64,000 nt of DNA from Kuschelorhynchus macadamiae (Eukaryota > Arthropoda > Insecta > Coleoptera > Curculionidae), in NCBI GenBank assembly GCA_030620095.1, contig JAUTXW010003811.1, positions 752,001 to 816,000 on the forward strand, given 5' to 3'. Numbering within the stretch: position 1 is the stretch's first letter; each line of letters starts with the position of its first letter. Both the position numbers and the translations under genes were made by a program. The notes under the pieces are model-generated. The model searched no databases and was not told where the DNA came from. It was given only the letters and a program-made list of their open reading frames with translations. Below are positions 33,739 through 44,399 of this stretch, piece by piece.

Positions 33739-33923
33739 CACCATTTTCGTTATACAGGGTGTCAAAGTGTCAATTTTTTTCTCGTTTTTTTCCAGTTGCT
33801 TCTGAGACAATTAGGTCAAATTAGGAAATATATGTTCCTAATTTGACCTAATTGTCTCAGAAGCAACTGAAAAAAAACGAGAAAAAAATTGAAACTTTGA
33901 CACCCTGTATAACGAAAATGGTG
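33739..33923. repeat. Near-perfect palindrome, 89-bp arms (MITE-like)
   Basis: 33739-33827 pairs with 33835-33923 with two mismatches around a 7-nt centre (ATATATG). Each arm contains TTATACAGGGTGTCAAAG near its outer end and TTGCTTCTGAGACAATTAGG near the centre. A partial arm is found again at 38535-38612. It borders the 3' end of a mariner relic. Confidence 0.93.
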
Positions 33924-33974
33924 AAAAACTTTGACACCCTGATCTTTAAGAATCGCTACGATAAAATATCAAAA

Positions 33975-34835
33975 TCGTGGTCTGATACACCAATGTTTTC
34001 AGGTGTCCCCAGAAAAAGAAATCCAGGCTATTCAGATCTGGCGATCTAGGGGGCCATGGCTGAGGTCCCCCTCGCCCTATTCAACGGTTATTAAAATTAT
34101 TATTTAGGAACTTCTTCACCTCTATGCTGAGATGTGCTGGTGCACCATCGTGCATGAACCACATTTGATTTCTAAGAAGAATTGGCACGTCTTCTAGCAA
34201 TACCGGGAGTTCGTCTTCGAGAAATTGACGATAATATCGTCTGTTTAGCCCAGCTGGCAGAAAAAATGGCCATATCAAATAATCTCCAATAATGCCGGCC
34301 CACACATTTACTGAAAATTGTTGCTGGAAATTATTTATGGCATTCCTAGAAAAATTTGCCTCATCGCTAAATAAAATCGTTTTTCCAAATGATAGATTTT
34401 GGGCTAGCATTTCTAAGAACATCCTGCAAAAATTTAAACGGAGTGAAAAGTCACGTGGGGGAAGAGCTTGAACCCTTTGGATGTGGTAAGGATACATTAA
34501 GTTGTCTAATAAAATTTTCCATACAAGCACAAATGAAAAGTTGTTGCTGCAATTTTCCTCGTACTGCTAGCAGGATCATTTTCTACTGCATTCAGGACTG
34601 CTCCCTCGACTTCAGGAGTCCTAACTTGTCTATTTGCTCCTGCTAAATGAGTGAATTTCTTGAATTATCCATTTTCATATGGCCGATTATGTACATTTGC
34701 AAATGTTTGTCTATTGGGCACCGTGCGATTTGGATATTTCTGTTCATAGAGTCGTCTGGCTTCATAACAATTGCCGTTGGCAAGTCCATAAATGAAATGA
34801 ATTTCTGCATATTCTTGATTTGTGAATTCAACTAT
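33975..34835 (-). pseudogene. DD41D-type mariner (rosa-like) transposase relic
   Basis: From about 34835 leftward: VEFTNQEYAEIHFIYGLANG (DUF4817-type helix-turn-helix), then RTPEVEGAVLNAVENDPASS and RKIAATTF in another frame. Next, in the open 149-residue part (34530-34081), come ILFSDEANFSRNA (first Asp), FSVNVWAGIIGD and MWFMHDGAPAHLSIEVKK (second Asp). Past a stop at 34081 it goes on with GRGGPQPWPPRSPDLNSLDF to about 33975 (third Asp). The second and third aspartates are 41 residues apart, the DD41D spacing of the rosa group. A frameshift near 34530 and the stop inactivate it. The 3' end runs into a repeat shared with 38480-38516. Confidence 0.8.
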
Positions 34836-34963
34836 GATTAAACAACTCGAAATAACTACGGAAACGGAAAAATATTTCTGACAAAATGTCAGATTAAAGA
34901 ACAGAATTAACAAATGACCTGCCTCAGCCTACTACCTCTTTTTCCAGTTTCATTATTTTAGTG

Positions 34964-35214
34964 GTGCCGTCGAGTCGAGAAATTATCATCTCTCGTCTCG
35001 TCGAGACGAGAGAAGAAATTTCTCTCGTGGTTTGATGGCGAGACAAGACGAGAGGAGATGCCTCTCTCGACGAGAAATTATCGTTTTCTCTCGAGTTCTC
35101 TCATCATTAAATCATTCTCATTCTGTAATTCGTACTGTTAACACATATACTTGAAATAAAATATTTTTTAAAAAGAAAGTTTAAATTTTTTTAATTTAAA
35201 AAAGTTTAGAGTAT
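34964..35214 (+). repeat. CTCTCGTC-rich LTR-like block, left copy
   Basis: Begins AGTGGTGCCGTCGAGTCGAG and continues with dense GAGACGAG/CTCTCGTC text to about 35100, then AT-rich sequence to the primer-binding-site-like text at 35220. A block of the same kind lies inverted at 38130-38291. The placement directly before a TGGCGCAATCGG motif suggests the long terminal repeat of a gypsy-type retrotransposon. Confidence 0.5.
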
Positions 35215-35219
35215 TTAAT

Positions 35220-35240
35220 TGGCGCAATCGGTAGGATAGG
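35220..35240 (+). promoter_or_regulatory. Putative LTR-retrotransposon primer-binding site
   Basis: TGGCGCAATCGGTAGGATAG follows the end of the LTR-like block. It resembles the TGGCGCA-type primer-binding sites of insect gypsy-group elements. The priming tRNA is not verified. Confidence 0.4.
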
Positions 35241-35899
35241 GCAGTGGTAATTATTTCGAATCGTTCGGAAGAAGTTGGTACGCGTGGTTCCAACCCTTTG
35301 GCGTTCTCCAAGTGAAGCTACAGTGAGCTGCACAGAAGAGGATCGTAAGTGCTTTTCCTTTTTGCCCCTCCTAAACCCTCTTTATAAGAATTTTTGATTA
35401 GGGATAATTGTAGGGACAGTGCGTTGAGCACAGTAGTAGTTAAAAATTCCTGTTATTTGAAGCTTTGAATCATTACTTGATATTTATTTTTAAGAGAAAA
35501 GGTGTTTGATACAAACATACATACATACAAAAAAATGAAACCCCAGAATATAACCAAAATTTTGAACGCAATGACCAACAAAAACAAACATAAGGAATCC
35601 GATGTAGACAATCTACAGAATTTTCAGGATCCAAGACCGGACGACCCCCAAACTTAATAGAAATTAATATATCATCAAATAACGCACTTCCGTAAGTCGA
35701 AATCAATAAACCAAAAATTAAATTATTAATTGATACAGTATATATCAAACAAATAATACCATAAAAACAGCCGTTGGTAGCCAAAACACACACACTTATT
35801 TTATTTGATTTTCATGACTATTTTGATGAAGTCCTATGATTAACAGATCTTGTAGCCATGATTTTAAATATTGACTTAATAAATAAAAAACTAGTAGGT

Positions 35900-36250
35900 G
35901 GAAGTATCTAAATATCTTTTAAATATAGACAAAGAGAAGATGTGAATTTTTCCTTTTCTTTAAATCCGAACGAAAAAGTAATGAAGAATGTTGCAGCCAC
36001 AGAAAGAGATATTTTAACTAAAGCAGGCACTGTCTGCTAAATTCCCCAAATCTTGACCCATTCAAAAAATGGATTTGCTTTTTTGGAAATTCAAAATAAT
36101 TCTAGTAGAACTATTTCCGTGACATTAACAGAACCTGTAGATTCTTTTGAATCTAACCATTTTGAAATTTTCATTCATTCAATTCAATACAAAAAAAAAT
36201 CCCCCGAATTTCGATTTAAACGCTCTCGACATATCGACATAAAATAAATC
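35900..36250 (+). pseudogene. Possible gypsy-type retrotransposon pol/protease-region remnant
   Basis: Broken plus-strand frames read SFSLNPNEKVMKNVAATERD and, after a stop, an open 64-residue stretch (36053-36247) with FAFLEIQNNSSRTISVTLTE. This resembles the segment between protease and reverse transcriptase in insect gypsy-like polyproteins, but no catalytic motif is visible. The rest of the putative element (35240-38130) has decayed beyond reading. Confidence 0.35.
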
Positions 36251-38129
36251 CTTAAAATGAACTACATATTCAATAAATTAAATATAGAGAATATCGATAC
36301 TTGCCTTGTTTAAAAAACGATAACACACACTATTCAGGCTGATTGAAATTAACTTTACACTATCATTGCTAATTGATTTATAATTTTTGAAAATATGAGG
36401 CCGGTTTAATTACCAAACCAGTAGCACATTTTCTGATGAAGATTTGACAATGATTTTAGATAGGAATTGATCATCAGCGGTTCTTCTACACTTGAGAGGA
36501 TACATCCCTTGTATAACAGTTGGCGTTATGGGACAATTTAAATTAATTTAAAAAATTAAAAAATGTCCCAATTAGATCTATAAGAACATTGTCAAACGTC
36601 CTACACAATTATTGTAAAATATACAAAGATTTCTTTTTAAAGCAGATTGCAGATCTATTTTTGAAATATTTAGATAACGTGGCGTATAGGGTTATATAAT
36701 TATAATTTGCTCTTAACTTTATTATTTTTAAAGATAGAGAGCCGATTTTTTCACTGTATTGTACAGAATCGACTGAATGTATTTAAAGGGAATAGAAATA
36801 TGATACAGGATCTTCCGCAAAAACGCACTGAATCAAAATCAAATTTATAATTTTATTTTAAAAGTATACGGGCTAGCCCTAATTTAAAAAATAGTTTGAG
36901 AATACTATTTTATTGACAGCCAAGGATGGAGACGAATATATACGTTTTTATAAGGTTGAAGTCTCGCGATTTCAAATCAATCCAATAATCATGTATGAAT
37001 TTCTGTGTGTGGTCTGTTATGTTTTTGTTAATGTTGTTATTATTATTATTTTTTTATTAATATTACTATTATACACATAAAGCTGATATATAAAAGAAAT
37101 TCAATACATTTGTACATAGGCGAACTAAAGGACACAGTGGCGGCGATTCGTAAGTTCTCGAACTAGAAACAATCTAATGGCAACCATTATTGATTATCAT
37201 TTAGAGTAACGTAAAATTACTTGCACGGAATGTAGATATATCTCTTGACAAGAAGTAAGTATATTTATGTAACTATTTAGAAAATGCGGTTTATCTAACC
37301 CGTTCAATAAAATGTATGATCGAAGAGCACAGAGAATCTTGAAAAATAGCTCGAATTACTCACAATAAAAGTTTCTATGTGTTTCATACAATATATTTTT
37401 TAATGCTAATACAAAACGCCTTTTTATTTATTTAAAAGGATAAAATAACCAAGTGCACAACTGTTTATAACAGTTAAACACGTTTTCATATTACTTGTCA
37501 ACTTTCTAAAATTGCAAAAGTTTTTATACATATTGAGGTATTTATTACGTAATTACAAAAAGTAAAATGCTTAGTCATTTCCAACAATTTTGAAAACTCT
37601 CTCTTCCTATATTAAATAGAAAAAACATATTTCCAAATCAGTTCTTAAAAGTTATCTTTAACCCGAATGCGTTAATATTCTCAAATATTAATAATTGCAT
37701 AAATAAAAAAGATATAGTTTTTTTGCTTCTCCCGCCACTACGAAAGCTACTGGTCGCCCGCAAAGCTGCAGAAGCGGTCTGAATCTTATAGTATTCTTTA
37801 TTCCGTCTAAGGTCTGAACTATTAATAACTACAAAAATATTACAACTTGTCTTCAAAACTAATACCACATATCTTTGGGGTCTAATTTCTGATGTCTATT
37901 CCAATGTAGCATATTATAATATACAATATATTTTTGATATATTTTATTTTATATACATAAAAATGTGAGCTAATATTTAATTTTGTTTTGCTAAATATGT
38001 CTAAAAATCAATACATTTCCATGCGTTTAGTTTTCTTACAAAATATCAAAACCGGTTTTTACATAATAGATACCTCAAAAACGCTGGAAATGCAGTTAGC
38101 AACAGGGCCTGTGATTTAACGTAAATATT
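36251..38129. other. AT-rich non-coding sequence
   Basis: No gene. About 37134 reads CACAGTGGCGGCGATTCG, similar to hAT ends. Trinucleotide (ATT)n lies at about 37030-37050. Short frames such as 37638-37868 (minus) lack motifs. Confidence 0.45.
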
Positions 38130-38291
38130 TTGCCGATAAATCGACAGAATCGAAACGAGACGAGAGAGACGTCCTCTCGAACGAGAGAAGTCCCCTCTCG
38201 AGCGAGACAAGAGACGAATTTTCTCTCGTGTCTTCGAGACGAGACGAGAGAAGCCCTATTATCGTCTCGTCTCGTCTCGACGGCATCACTA
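38130..38291 (-). repeat. CTCTCGTC-rich LTR-like block, right (inverted) copy
   Basis: Ends in CTCGTCTCGACGGCATCACTAC, which complements to GTAGTGATGCCGTCGAGACG and so mirrors the 34964 block. The interior is almost wholly made of GAGACGAG, CTCTCGA and GAGCGAGAC words, able to fold into several hairpins. The 60-residue frame here only reflects this simple sequence. Confidence 0.7.
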
Positions 38292-38397
38292 CGTTATTTA
38301 GCCTACACTTAATTTGCGTCTATGGTAATTATTGCAAATAAGTCGAAAACTGTGATAGATACGACAATAATGCAAAATACGAAAGAGCTAAAGAATT

Positions 38398-38720
38398 CAT
38401 ACAGGGTGCTCCAAAAAAAAGTTCCGCAAGATAAACTTGTAGAGGGTGCAAAAAAATGTAACACCCTGTATACTCCCATCCACGATTTTGATATTTTATC
38501 GTAGTGGTTCTTAAAGATAATACATGTTGTAATTTAGAACTAATTGTCTCAGAAGGAACTGGAAAAAAACACAAAAACGAGAAAAAAATTGAAACTTTGA
38601 CACCCTGTATAACGAAAATCGTGCGTTTTTGACCATGTATATATTGCCATTTTTTTCCTATTTTGTCGAGTACTATCACCCCCCGAAATATGTTCACGAT
38701 ATTAATTAACACCCTGTATT
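38398..38720. repeat. Cluster of ACAGGGTG/CACCCTGT MITE fragments
   Basis: Three CACCCTGTAT motifs (about 38463, 38602, 38711) and one ATACAGGGTGCTCC (38400) bracket short blocks. 38535-38612 is one arm of the palindrome seen at 33739-33923, and 38480-38516 matches the end of the mariner relic at 33930-33985 in inverted orientation. These appear to be broken copies of non-autonomous elements related to the mariner near 34 kb. Confidence 0.6.
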
Positions 38721-38739
38721 TTTAATTTGTATTCATATT

Positions 38740-39060
38740 ATTAAAACTAAGAGACAACATTTCTCTCAGTGTAAATTCGCCAATAACTATCATAACTCAT
38801 ATTTGACATTTATTCGCGCCTTAATGAGTAATCAATACAAAAGGAGCAAAAAAAAGTATTTGCTTTTCTCAATGGACTACTTAATTACAGTTAAACAATA
38901 AACAATAATTGATTGTTCATTATCTAATAATTAGATTCATTTATATCAATTTGCCTTCTTGCAGCGGGTTCTTAATTAATCGCAGCATTCATTAACAGGT
39001 TCTATTATTTGTTTTAATTTGAATTTTATACATTGTCGTACAAACCGAAGAAAATATATA
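38740..39060. promoter_or_regulatory. Non-repetitive island rich in homeodomain-type sites
   Basis: No repeat or coding signal. It contains many TAAT-core words (CTTAATTACAG, CTAATAATTAG, CTTAATTAATCG, TTCATTAACAG) and ATTTATTCGCGCC. It lies about 6.3 kb downstream of the Lim1 exon, so an intronic enhancer is possible. TAAT words are expected often in AT-rich DNA, so confidence is low. Confidence 0.3.
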
Positions 39061-39174
39061 TAAAAAAAATCTAACAATATTATGTCTTTGGAATAGACCT
39101 GGGACCGAACCAAAAATAGAGGAGTATTAAGAAATCGTGGTGCTTGGGAATAGATCGTGTCAAAATGGAATCAC

Positions 39175-39990
39175 TTTCCGACGTTTCACCTTCGATTGCA
39201 CGATGCATCTTCCGGGATTTTTACTTCACGAGATTGAAATACTATGAATGAGCTCGTATAGTTCTAGGCTGGCTATTTATAGTCAGTATTATTATCTATT
39301 AAAATTGTTAGGATGCTTATTAATTTACCCGAGGCTGATCCAAAAACTTTGGTTTCTTTTACATCCGTGACATGTCCAGTGGAATGTTGAGGTTCAGATA
39401 CAGTAGATTGTACAATCTGCTTCTTCCTAATACATCGTTAATGTTCCTTAAGCCTAGTCGATATGGATCGTCCAGTTTCTCCAATATAGACATCGCCACA
39501 GGAACAAGGAATTGGTTATACTCTTTCCGCTTGGAAAGAAATAATATCCTTTGATGATCGCAAACATTGTCCAATTTTCTTGTGTGCAATTTTATCTGCA
39601 GTTTCGTGTATAGATGGAAGAACTACACTTTCTAATTGATCGTCTAATATCTTCAGTGCAATACCCATTCCCTCTTGAAGCTTGAGTCAGTTTCTCTGTT
39701 TCCGATTGTAAAGAATTGTGGTCACAAATCGCGAGGACTCTGTAAACCAAGGAAGTAGTATCTGATTTCTTTTTTGTCGGATGATGATGTGAATTTGCGT
39801 TTAGATATCTGTTCGTATGCTTTGTTTTTCTATATACAGAGTGTTCTAAGAAACCATCCCCTTTCCTTTGTACAAGAACATCTTGAAAGCAAATTGTAAA
39901 TTTTATATTAGGATGTCGCTGATTCGGGTTGAATCTGAACCACGATTTTTGGATTTAATAGAGACCTCTAAGCCTCTAAGGCTTACCCCT
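39175..39990 (-). pseudogene. Third PLE relic: connector plus GIY-YIG endonuclease fragment
   Basis: Broken minus-strand frames between 39950 and 39360 read YLNANSHHHPTKKK (near 39790), SIYTRNC, IGQCLRSSKD and then CSCGDVYIGETGRSISTRL (about 39515-39455), the GIY-YIG signature. The 3' border at about 39179-39215 has the GACGTTTCACC text of the PLE hairpin region. No polymerase motif remains. At about 39840 a CAGAGTGTTCTAAGAAACC phrase marks another repeat edge inside the relic. Confidence 0.75.
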
Positions 39991-39999
39991 CGTTCTATG

Positions 40000-41500
40000 T
40001 TAGTAGAAGAGTAATTTAAATTTTTAAACTTAGATCAAGGTCGTTTTTCTTTGTTAAATCTCGTCTGTCGGTCTGGAGGTACAGAGACAGAACTAGGAAA
40101 TTCAACAAAATACCTACCGTAGTGATTTTTTTATTTTAAACCTTTTGAGAATTTTTTTTGTGTTAATAAAACAAAATCCAAAAAAATAGGAGTTTAAAAT
40201 TTTCTGCGTTTGACAGGCAGCTTTTGTTTTGTTTAAAAGGACCATTCTTTCCTTGGGAGAACACACTTGAAACTACAGACAGTTATCTTCGAGGCGGTAA
40301 TGTTGCTGCTGTTGTCCTACAAAAAAAGGCACAAATTCAAATGGTTTTCAACATGTTATTTAAATAGCTTGAAAATGAAAGTAATATTAAAAAGTGCGAC
40401 AAGTGGATCTTGGACCGCTACTAAAAGGGGAGGATTGTTAGCAATAGGCCATTTCTATGGATATATAGTTTTAGTCAATCACCAATGAGTACTTGCATTC
40501 TTTTCATAGCCCCAGATGCGGCAAAGTTTAAAAATATTCCATTTTTTGTGGGTTGAAAATACATACTTCAATGTTCTTTTTTCAAAGCTTTTGTAGTTTT
40601 TTACTGTTTTTAATAAAAGTAATAAGAGTTTAATATTTTTAGAAGAACATGTTCGCTATTTTTAAATTGACAGATTTCTCCTTTTGACAGCCAGCTTTTG
40701 TTTCGTTTTGAAAAGACGATTCGTGCCTTAGGCAAACGAACTTAGCTATACTATTGGGAGTTACCAGGCATTAATATCTTCCTGCTTTTTTCCGACAAAA
40801 AAAAACAACGGGACAAATTGAAATAATTGACAAATGATAACTTGTTAGTTAACTTATAACTTTAAAGTTTAAAGGAAATGAAATTGATTTATTTATTATA
40901 AGAATTTAATAAGGGTGTCATTTTTGAAGGAGTAAAGTTGGCGAAGTTACCACCCAGCAAAGTGTTTAATAAGTTATCGAAACAATGAAATAGTCATTTT
41001 CCTAACAGTTCGGATAAGCTTTAAGGGTGGGAAAAACATTCTAGAATTACTTATTGTTAACAACATCGTTAAAAGTGCCATTTTTGTAGTATGTCGCAAA
41101 TTATATTTGAAAACCTAACAATCAGTTAGGTGCTCAGTATTTAGTAAAGAACAATCGACTTTTTAATGACTTATGACTCAAAATTAATATTATTTTTAGT
41201 GTCAAATGTCATTTTAATGTCAAATGATAAATGGAACTTCTGCTGTCTGTCAATCGCAAAACTATTTAGAAAAGAAGTTTAAAAACGAACGTTTGGGGAT
41301 GCCGTTTTATGTCCAATTAGTTGAGCAAGGTTTCATAATTGAAATACTTTGTGAATAAAGCAATTCTCTGGAATGCCCGAGAACTATTAGAACTAATTGA
41401 ATCTCAGTAATTATTCGCTCTAATTTTGATTTTTTTCTTTAAAAGATTCCCGAATATAATTTAACATAAAGAGAATATCTCTCAGTGCATGTTAAGCACA
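40000..41500. other. Non-coding sequence with diverged direct repeat
   Basis: About 40197-40345 and 40670-40830 share an outline (TTTGACAGGCAGCTTTTGTT versus TTTGACAGCCAGCTTTTGTT, later TCCTACAAAAAAAGGCACAAA versus TCCGACAAAAAAAAACAACG), a diverged duplication with a ~470-bp period. Frame 40267-40488 spans the repeat and has no motif. No gene recognised. Confidence 0.45.
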
Positions 41501-41504
41501 AATC

Positions 41505-41960
41505 ATGTGTATTCAATTTAATCCCAAGAAGCGCCCAGCAACAATCCCAAGCACATTCTCGATACATCAAACAATCAGCTGCTCCGCGCGTTCAATGCCG
41601 AAGCAGCAGACACCGAACCGAACCACGCACATAAATCCCCGTCACCGAACAGATCGATCGTTTCGTTCTCGGTCGTTAACGTTCGCCTGTCTCCGCCTCG
41701 CGACGTCGTTCACAATAGACGCTTGCGTGCCCAAGCCCCGCCCTTTCCTTTCGCTCGCGGCCAATCAGCGCAGCCGCCGCGGTCGCGTCGTGCTGTCTGA
41801 CTCCCGACGCGTCGCATTGGGGATTGTCCCTTCGATGTCCCTCGGGGGAAAACACGCGAGGGACCGAACCGAGGCCGAAAGTCACCGATCGAGACCGAAG
41901 AGCGCGACGATCCAAAGCAGGTGCCGATATATGGACTCTCGCGATGTTTTATGTATGGTT
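41505..41960. promoter_or_regulatory. CpG-rich island, candidate promoter
   Basis: A sharp rise in GC and CpG content against the surrounding AT-rich DNA, most marked at 41640-41920 (CGTTCGCC, CGCCTCGCGACGTCG, CAGCCGCCGCGGTCGCG, CCGACGCGTCGC). A CCAAT box (GCCAATCAGCG) lies at about 41760, with CCCCGCCC just upstream. Overlapping open frames exist on both strands (41505-42047 plus, 41676-41915 minus) but lack domains and probably stay open only because GC-rich DNA has few stops. It could be an alternative Lim1 promoter, the promoter of an unannotated gene, or an lncRNA start. Confidence 0.5.
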
Positions 41961-42049
41961 ATACGCACGGAAGTTCCTCTCTATATGTATGTACGTGGGG
42001 AAGTTTTTGGGGGGTTGATGATGGGGATCAATACTTTTGGCCTTTGAAA

Positions 42050-43300
42050 GTTGGTTGTCTGTGTCTGGTTTTATAGAGACGCAATGCAACATTAATTTAC
42101 GAAATTTACTAAAGAAATGTTTGCAATAATGTATGGAGTGAATTAAGATGCAAAAAATCCCTAGGTGTTGCCACTGTTTTTCCAAAAAAAAAACTTAAGA
42201 ATTTTGACAGAATGCTGAAATAAAGTTATGTGCAGTTTTAATAAACTCCTCCACGACACAACACAAAAATCTGTACAAAAAAAAATTAGAACATTGATCT
42301 GAGTGGTAGTTGATAAGTCCTTGGAAAATCAATAAAATCCACGTGAATTTTCGTTCTTTGTATACAGTTTTAACCCGGTACCGATCCACCTAGTGCATGC
42401 TTGCGAGATACCGTTCAAAAACGGATCAAAAACTACTTACAATAATTGCAACGTGGCATCACTGTCCAAATTGGTTTATTTGACGCATCTGCCATTCAAA
42501 CTTGTTTTTTTTTTGTTTTTCAATTACTTTTACAAAAAAAAAATACACAAAGGACAAATATATCCCAATATACTTCTAAATTATCGGCTTACTACGCTGG
42601 GAAAACAAACAATAAATATTTTCTCATTTAGCTTCTAATTCCAAACACAAACACAAAATGTTCAAATGTCATGTGTTTTTCACGATTAACAAAGATAACT
42701 GCTAAGTGAAAAAAATCCGTGATTTTTTCAGATCTTCACGTTCCATTTTAAATTTGATTATGACTGGTCTGCTTTTCAGATTTTTCAATAATATATTGTT
42801 ATACTTTCTTTTATCTGTGTAGTAAAAACTATTTTTTTGTTTGTGATCTGAACTAGTGCCGTTCTTCATGGTTTCGCCGCCTTTATGCCGATCTCGGGAC
42901 ATTCTGTACTAGGTTTTATTCAGTTTTAAGCTTTAAAGTACCAAATAAACTACAAACACCACAGTAGCTCTTAGAACAATAATTCATAAAAATCTAAAGT
43001 AAAAATGACAAGATAAAATATTAAAGAAACATTTTCCTAACCTTTGTATTAAATAGATTTGACTAGTCTAACTTTTCGCAAATAACATTCTCTATTGAAT
43101 TAATGAATTTTATTTACAACCACATATTGAATGTTCACATTACTGACCTTTAAAATTTTGAAGGTGTCACATTATATACGTTTACTTCCCTCGTCTATTT
43201 TTAAATGCCCGACATCAACAAGAAAGAATAAACAAGTGAAGAAGGTGTCCATATTATCTCAAAGAGACCTAATAATGAACAAAATAAACAAATATATATA
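42050..43300. other. AT-rich non-coding sequence
   Basis: No gene established. The minus-strand frame 42902-42702 contains LLKNLKSRPVIIKFKMERED, which faintly recalls the nucleic-acid-binding ORF1 of some insect LINEs. That is too little to call. Confidence 0.35.
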
Positions 43301-43317
43301 CACATTGAAATGTATAT

Positions 43318-43375
43318 TCATCTTAGATCTGATGATGCCCGTTAGAGCGAAACGTGTAACCTATTCTTAATATTT
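43318..43375 (+). repeat. PLE 3'-end hairpin motif, isolated
   Basis: CTGATGATGCCCGTTAGAGC followed by GAAACGTGT: the same box-hairpin-GAAACGT arrangement as in the PLE ends elsewhere, with one mispaired base in a GCCC/GAGC stem. No PLE reading frame is attached. Confidence 0.55.
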
Positions 43376-43689
43376 ACACTTATTTTTGACTGAGATCTAT
43401 ACTTTGCGTATATTTTTTATTTTGTTAAAATTAAAATTGTACCCAAACGGTTGATTTCTAACTTTTCCTAATCGATATTGAACAAGTCTCTCATTTTCAA
43501 TATGTTTTCGTAGCTGGATAAATCTTTTTACAATTTCTATCCAATTTGTGTCATAAATGATCTGTTTTTATAAGTTTTTGTATCCGAAATTTAAATGGAA
43601 ATTTTCTTTTCTATAATATCAGACACGCCTATTAAAAACGCAACCTAAAACAATAGAAAGAAATAATTGAAACCAAAAAAAAAATTAAA

Positions 43690-44075
43690 AAGAAAATCTT
43701 CCTTAACAGGAAGGAATTCTTGTGGAGCTTTCTTGAGAAAATCCTCTATATTTTGCATGGTAAAGATACTAAACTTTTTTAGCTTAAATCTTACATTCTG
43801 GCGTTTCAACAAGGCAACCAGTTGGTTAATATTTTAAAATGTCAATCTTTTTCTTTTTCTAGCATTGCAGGATGGTAGATGGCTCCGACGCGGTGTTCTT
43901 AGCATTTTATTCGACACCTCAATTTTGATATACCTCCAATGCCTTTTCATATCGACCCCTAAATGTGTCTGGAAATAAACATGCTTCTGCTCTTTTTGCA
44001 GCTTCTTTGAGTTCTGGTGGAGTACCAGTGTTAAAATACTCTTGATTATCATCACTTTCTGACTAGATTTTGGCT
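43690..44075 (-). pseudogene. Tyrosine-recombinase (Crypton-like) fragment
   Basis: Minus-strand frames read TPPELKEAAKRAEACLFPDT, then YEKALEVYQN. After a gap with stops they continue with FTMQNIEDFLKKAPQEFLPV. This order matches the N-terminal core-binding part of the tyrosine-recombinase-like proteins common in insects (Crypton-derived). The catalytic Arg-His-Arg-Tyr part is absent and several stops intervene. The longest open frame (44055-43834) is the wrong frame for most of this. Family placement rests on recalled patterns only. Confidence 0.5.
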
Positions 44076-44399
44076 TTCTTTGTTATACAACTTCGAAAGA
44101 ACGAATGATAAATTCAAAACTGCCAAAGGTTGTTTTTGTTTAGCTGGTTTGGAAGATTTGCACCATAGGAACCAGTCGCCGTCAATTGCGTGAACACCCC
44201 CCTGGTACCGTTGAACACATATGAAAACGTTAAAATAAAAAATGACAAATTTTGACAGTTTTACTACATTTTTTCATTTCCAAAATAAAATATTGTACCT
44301 ACTTTTTGAATACTTTTGTGGTTGTACACAAAATAGTATGCATTTAGGAAGGAAGTTTTTATTACTGTCTCCATATTTAGTTAATCTTGTATGTACGTA

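Noticed and set aside
41505..42047. 180-residue plus-strand frame in the CpG-rich island
   Set aside because: Rich in Arg, Ser, Thr and Pro with no domain. Overlapping frames are open on both strands, as expected for GC-rich DNA with few stops. Not called as a gene.
42702..42902. LKSRPVIIKFKMERED segment resembling LINE ORF1 nucleic-acid-binding text
   Set aside because: A single weak phrase in a 66-residue frame without flanking support.
43318..43375. Full hammerhead ribozyme at the isolated CTGATGA motif
   Set aside because: The stem after the box is mispaired and no closing stem I or III is visible, so I list it only as a decayed PLE end.
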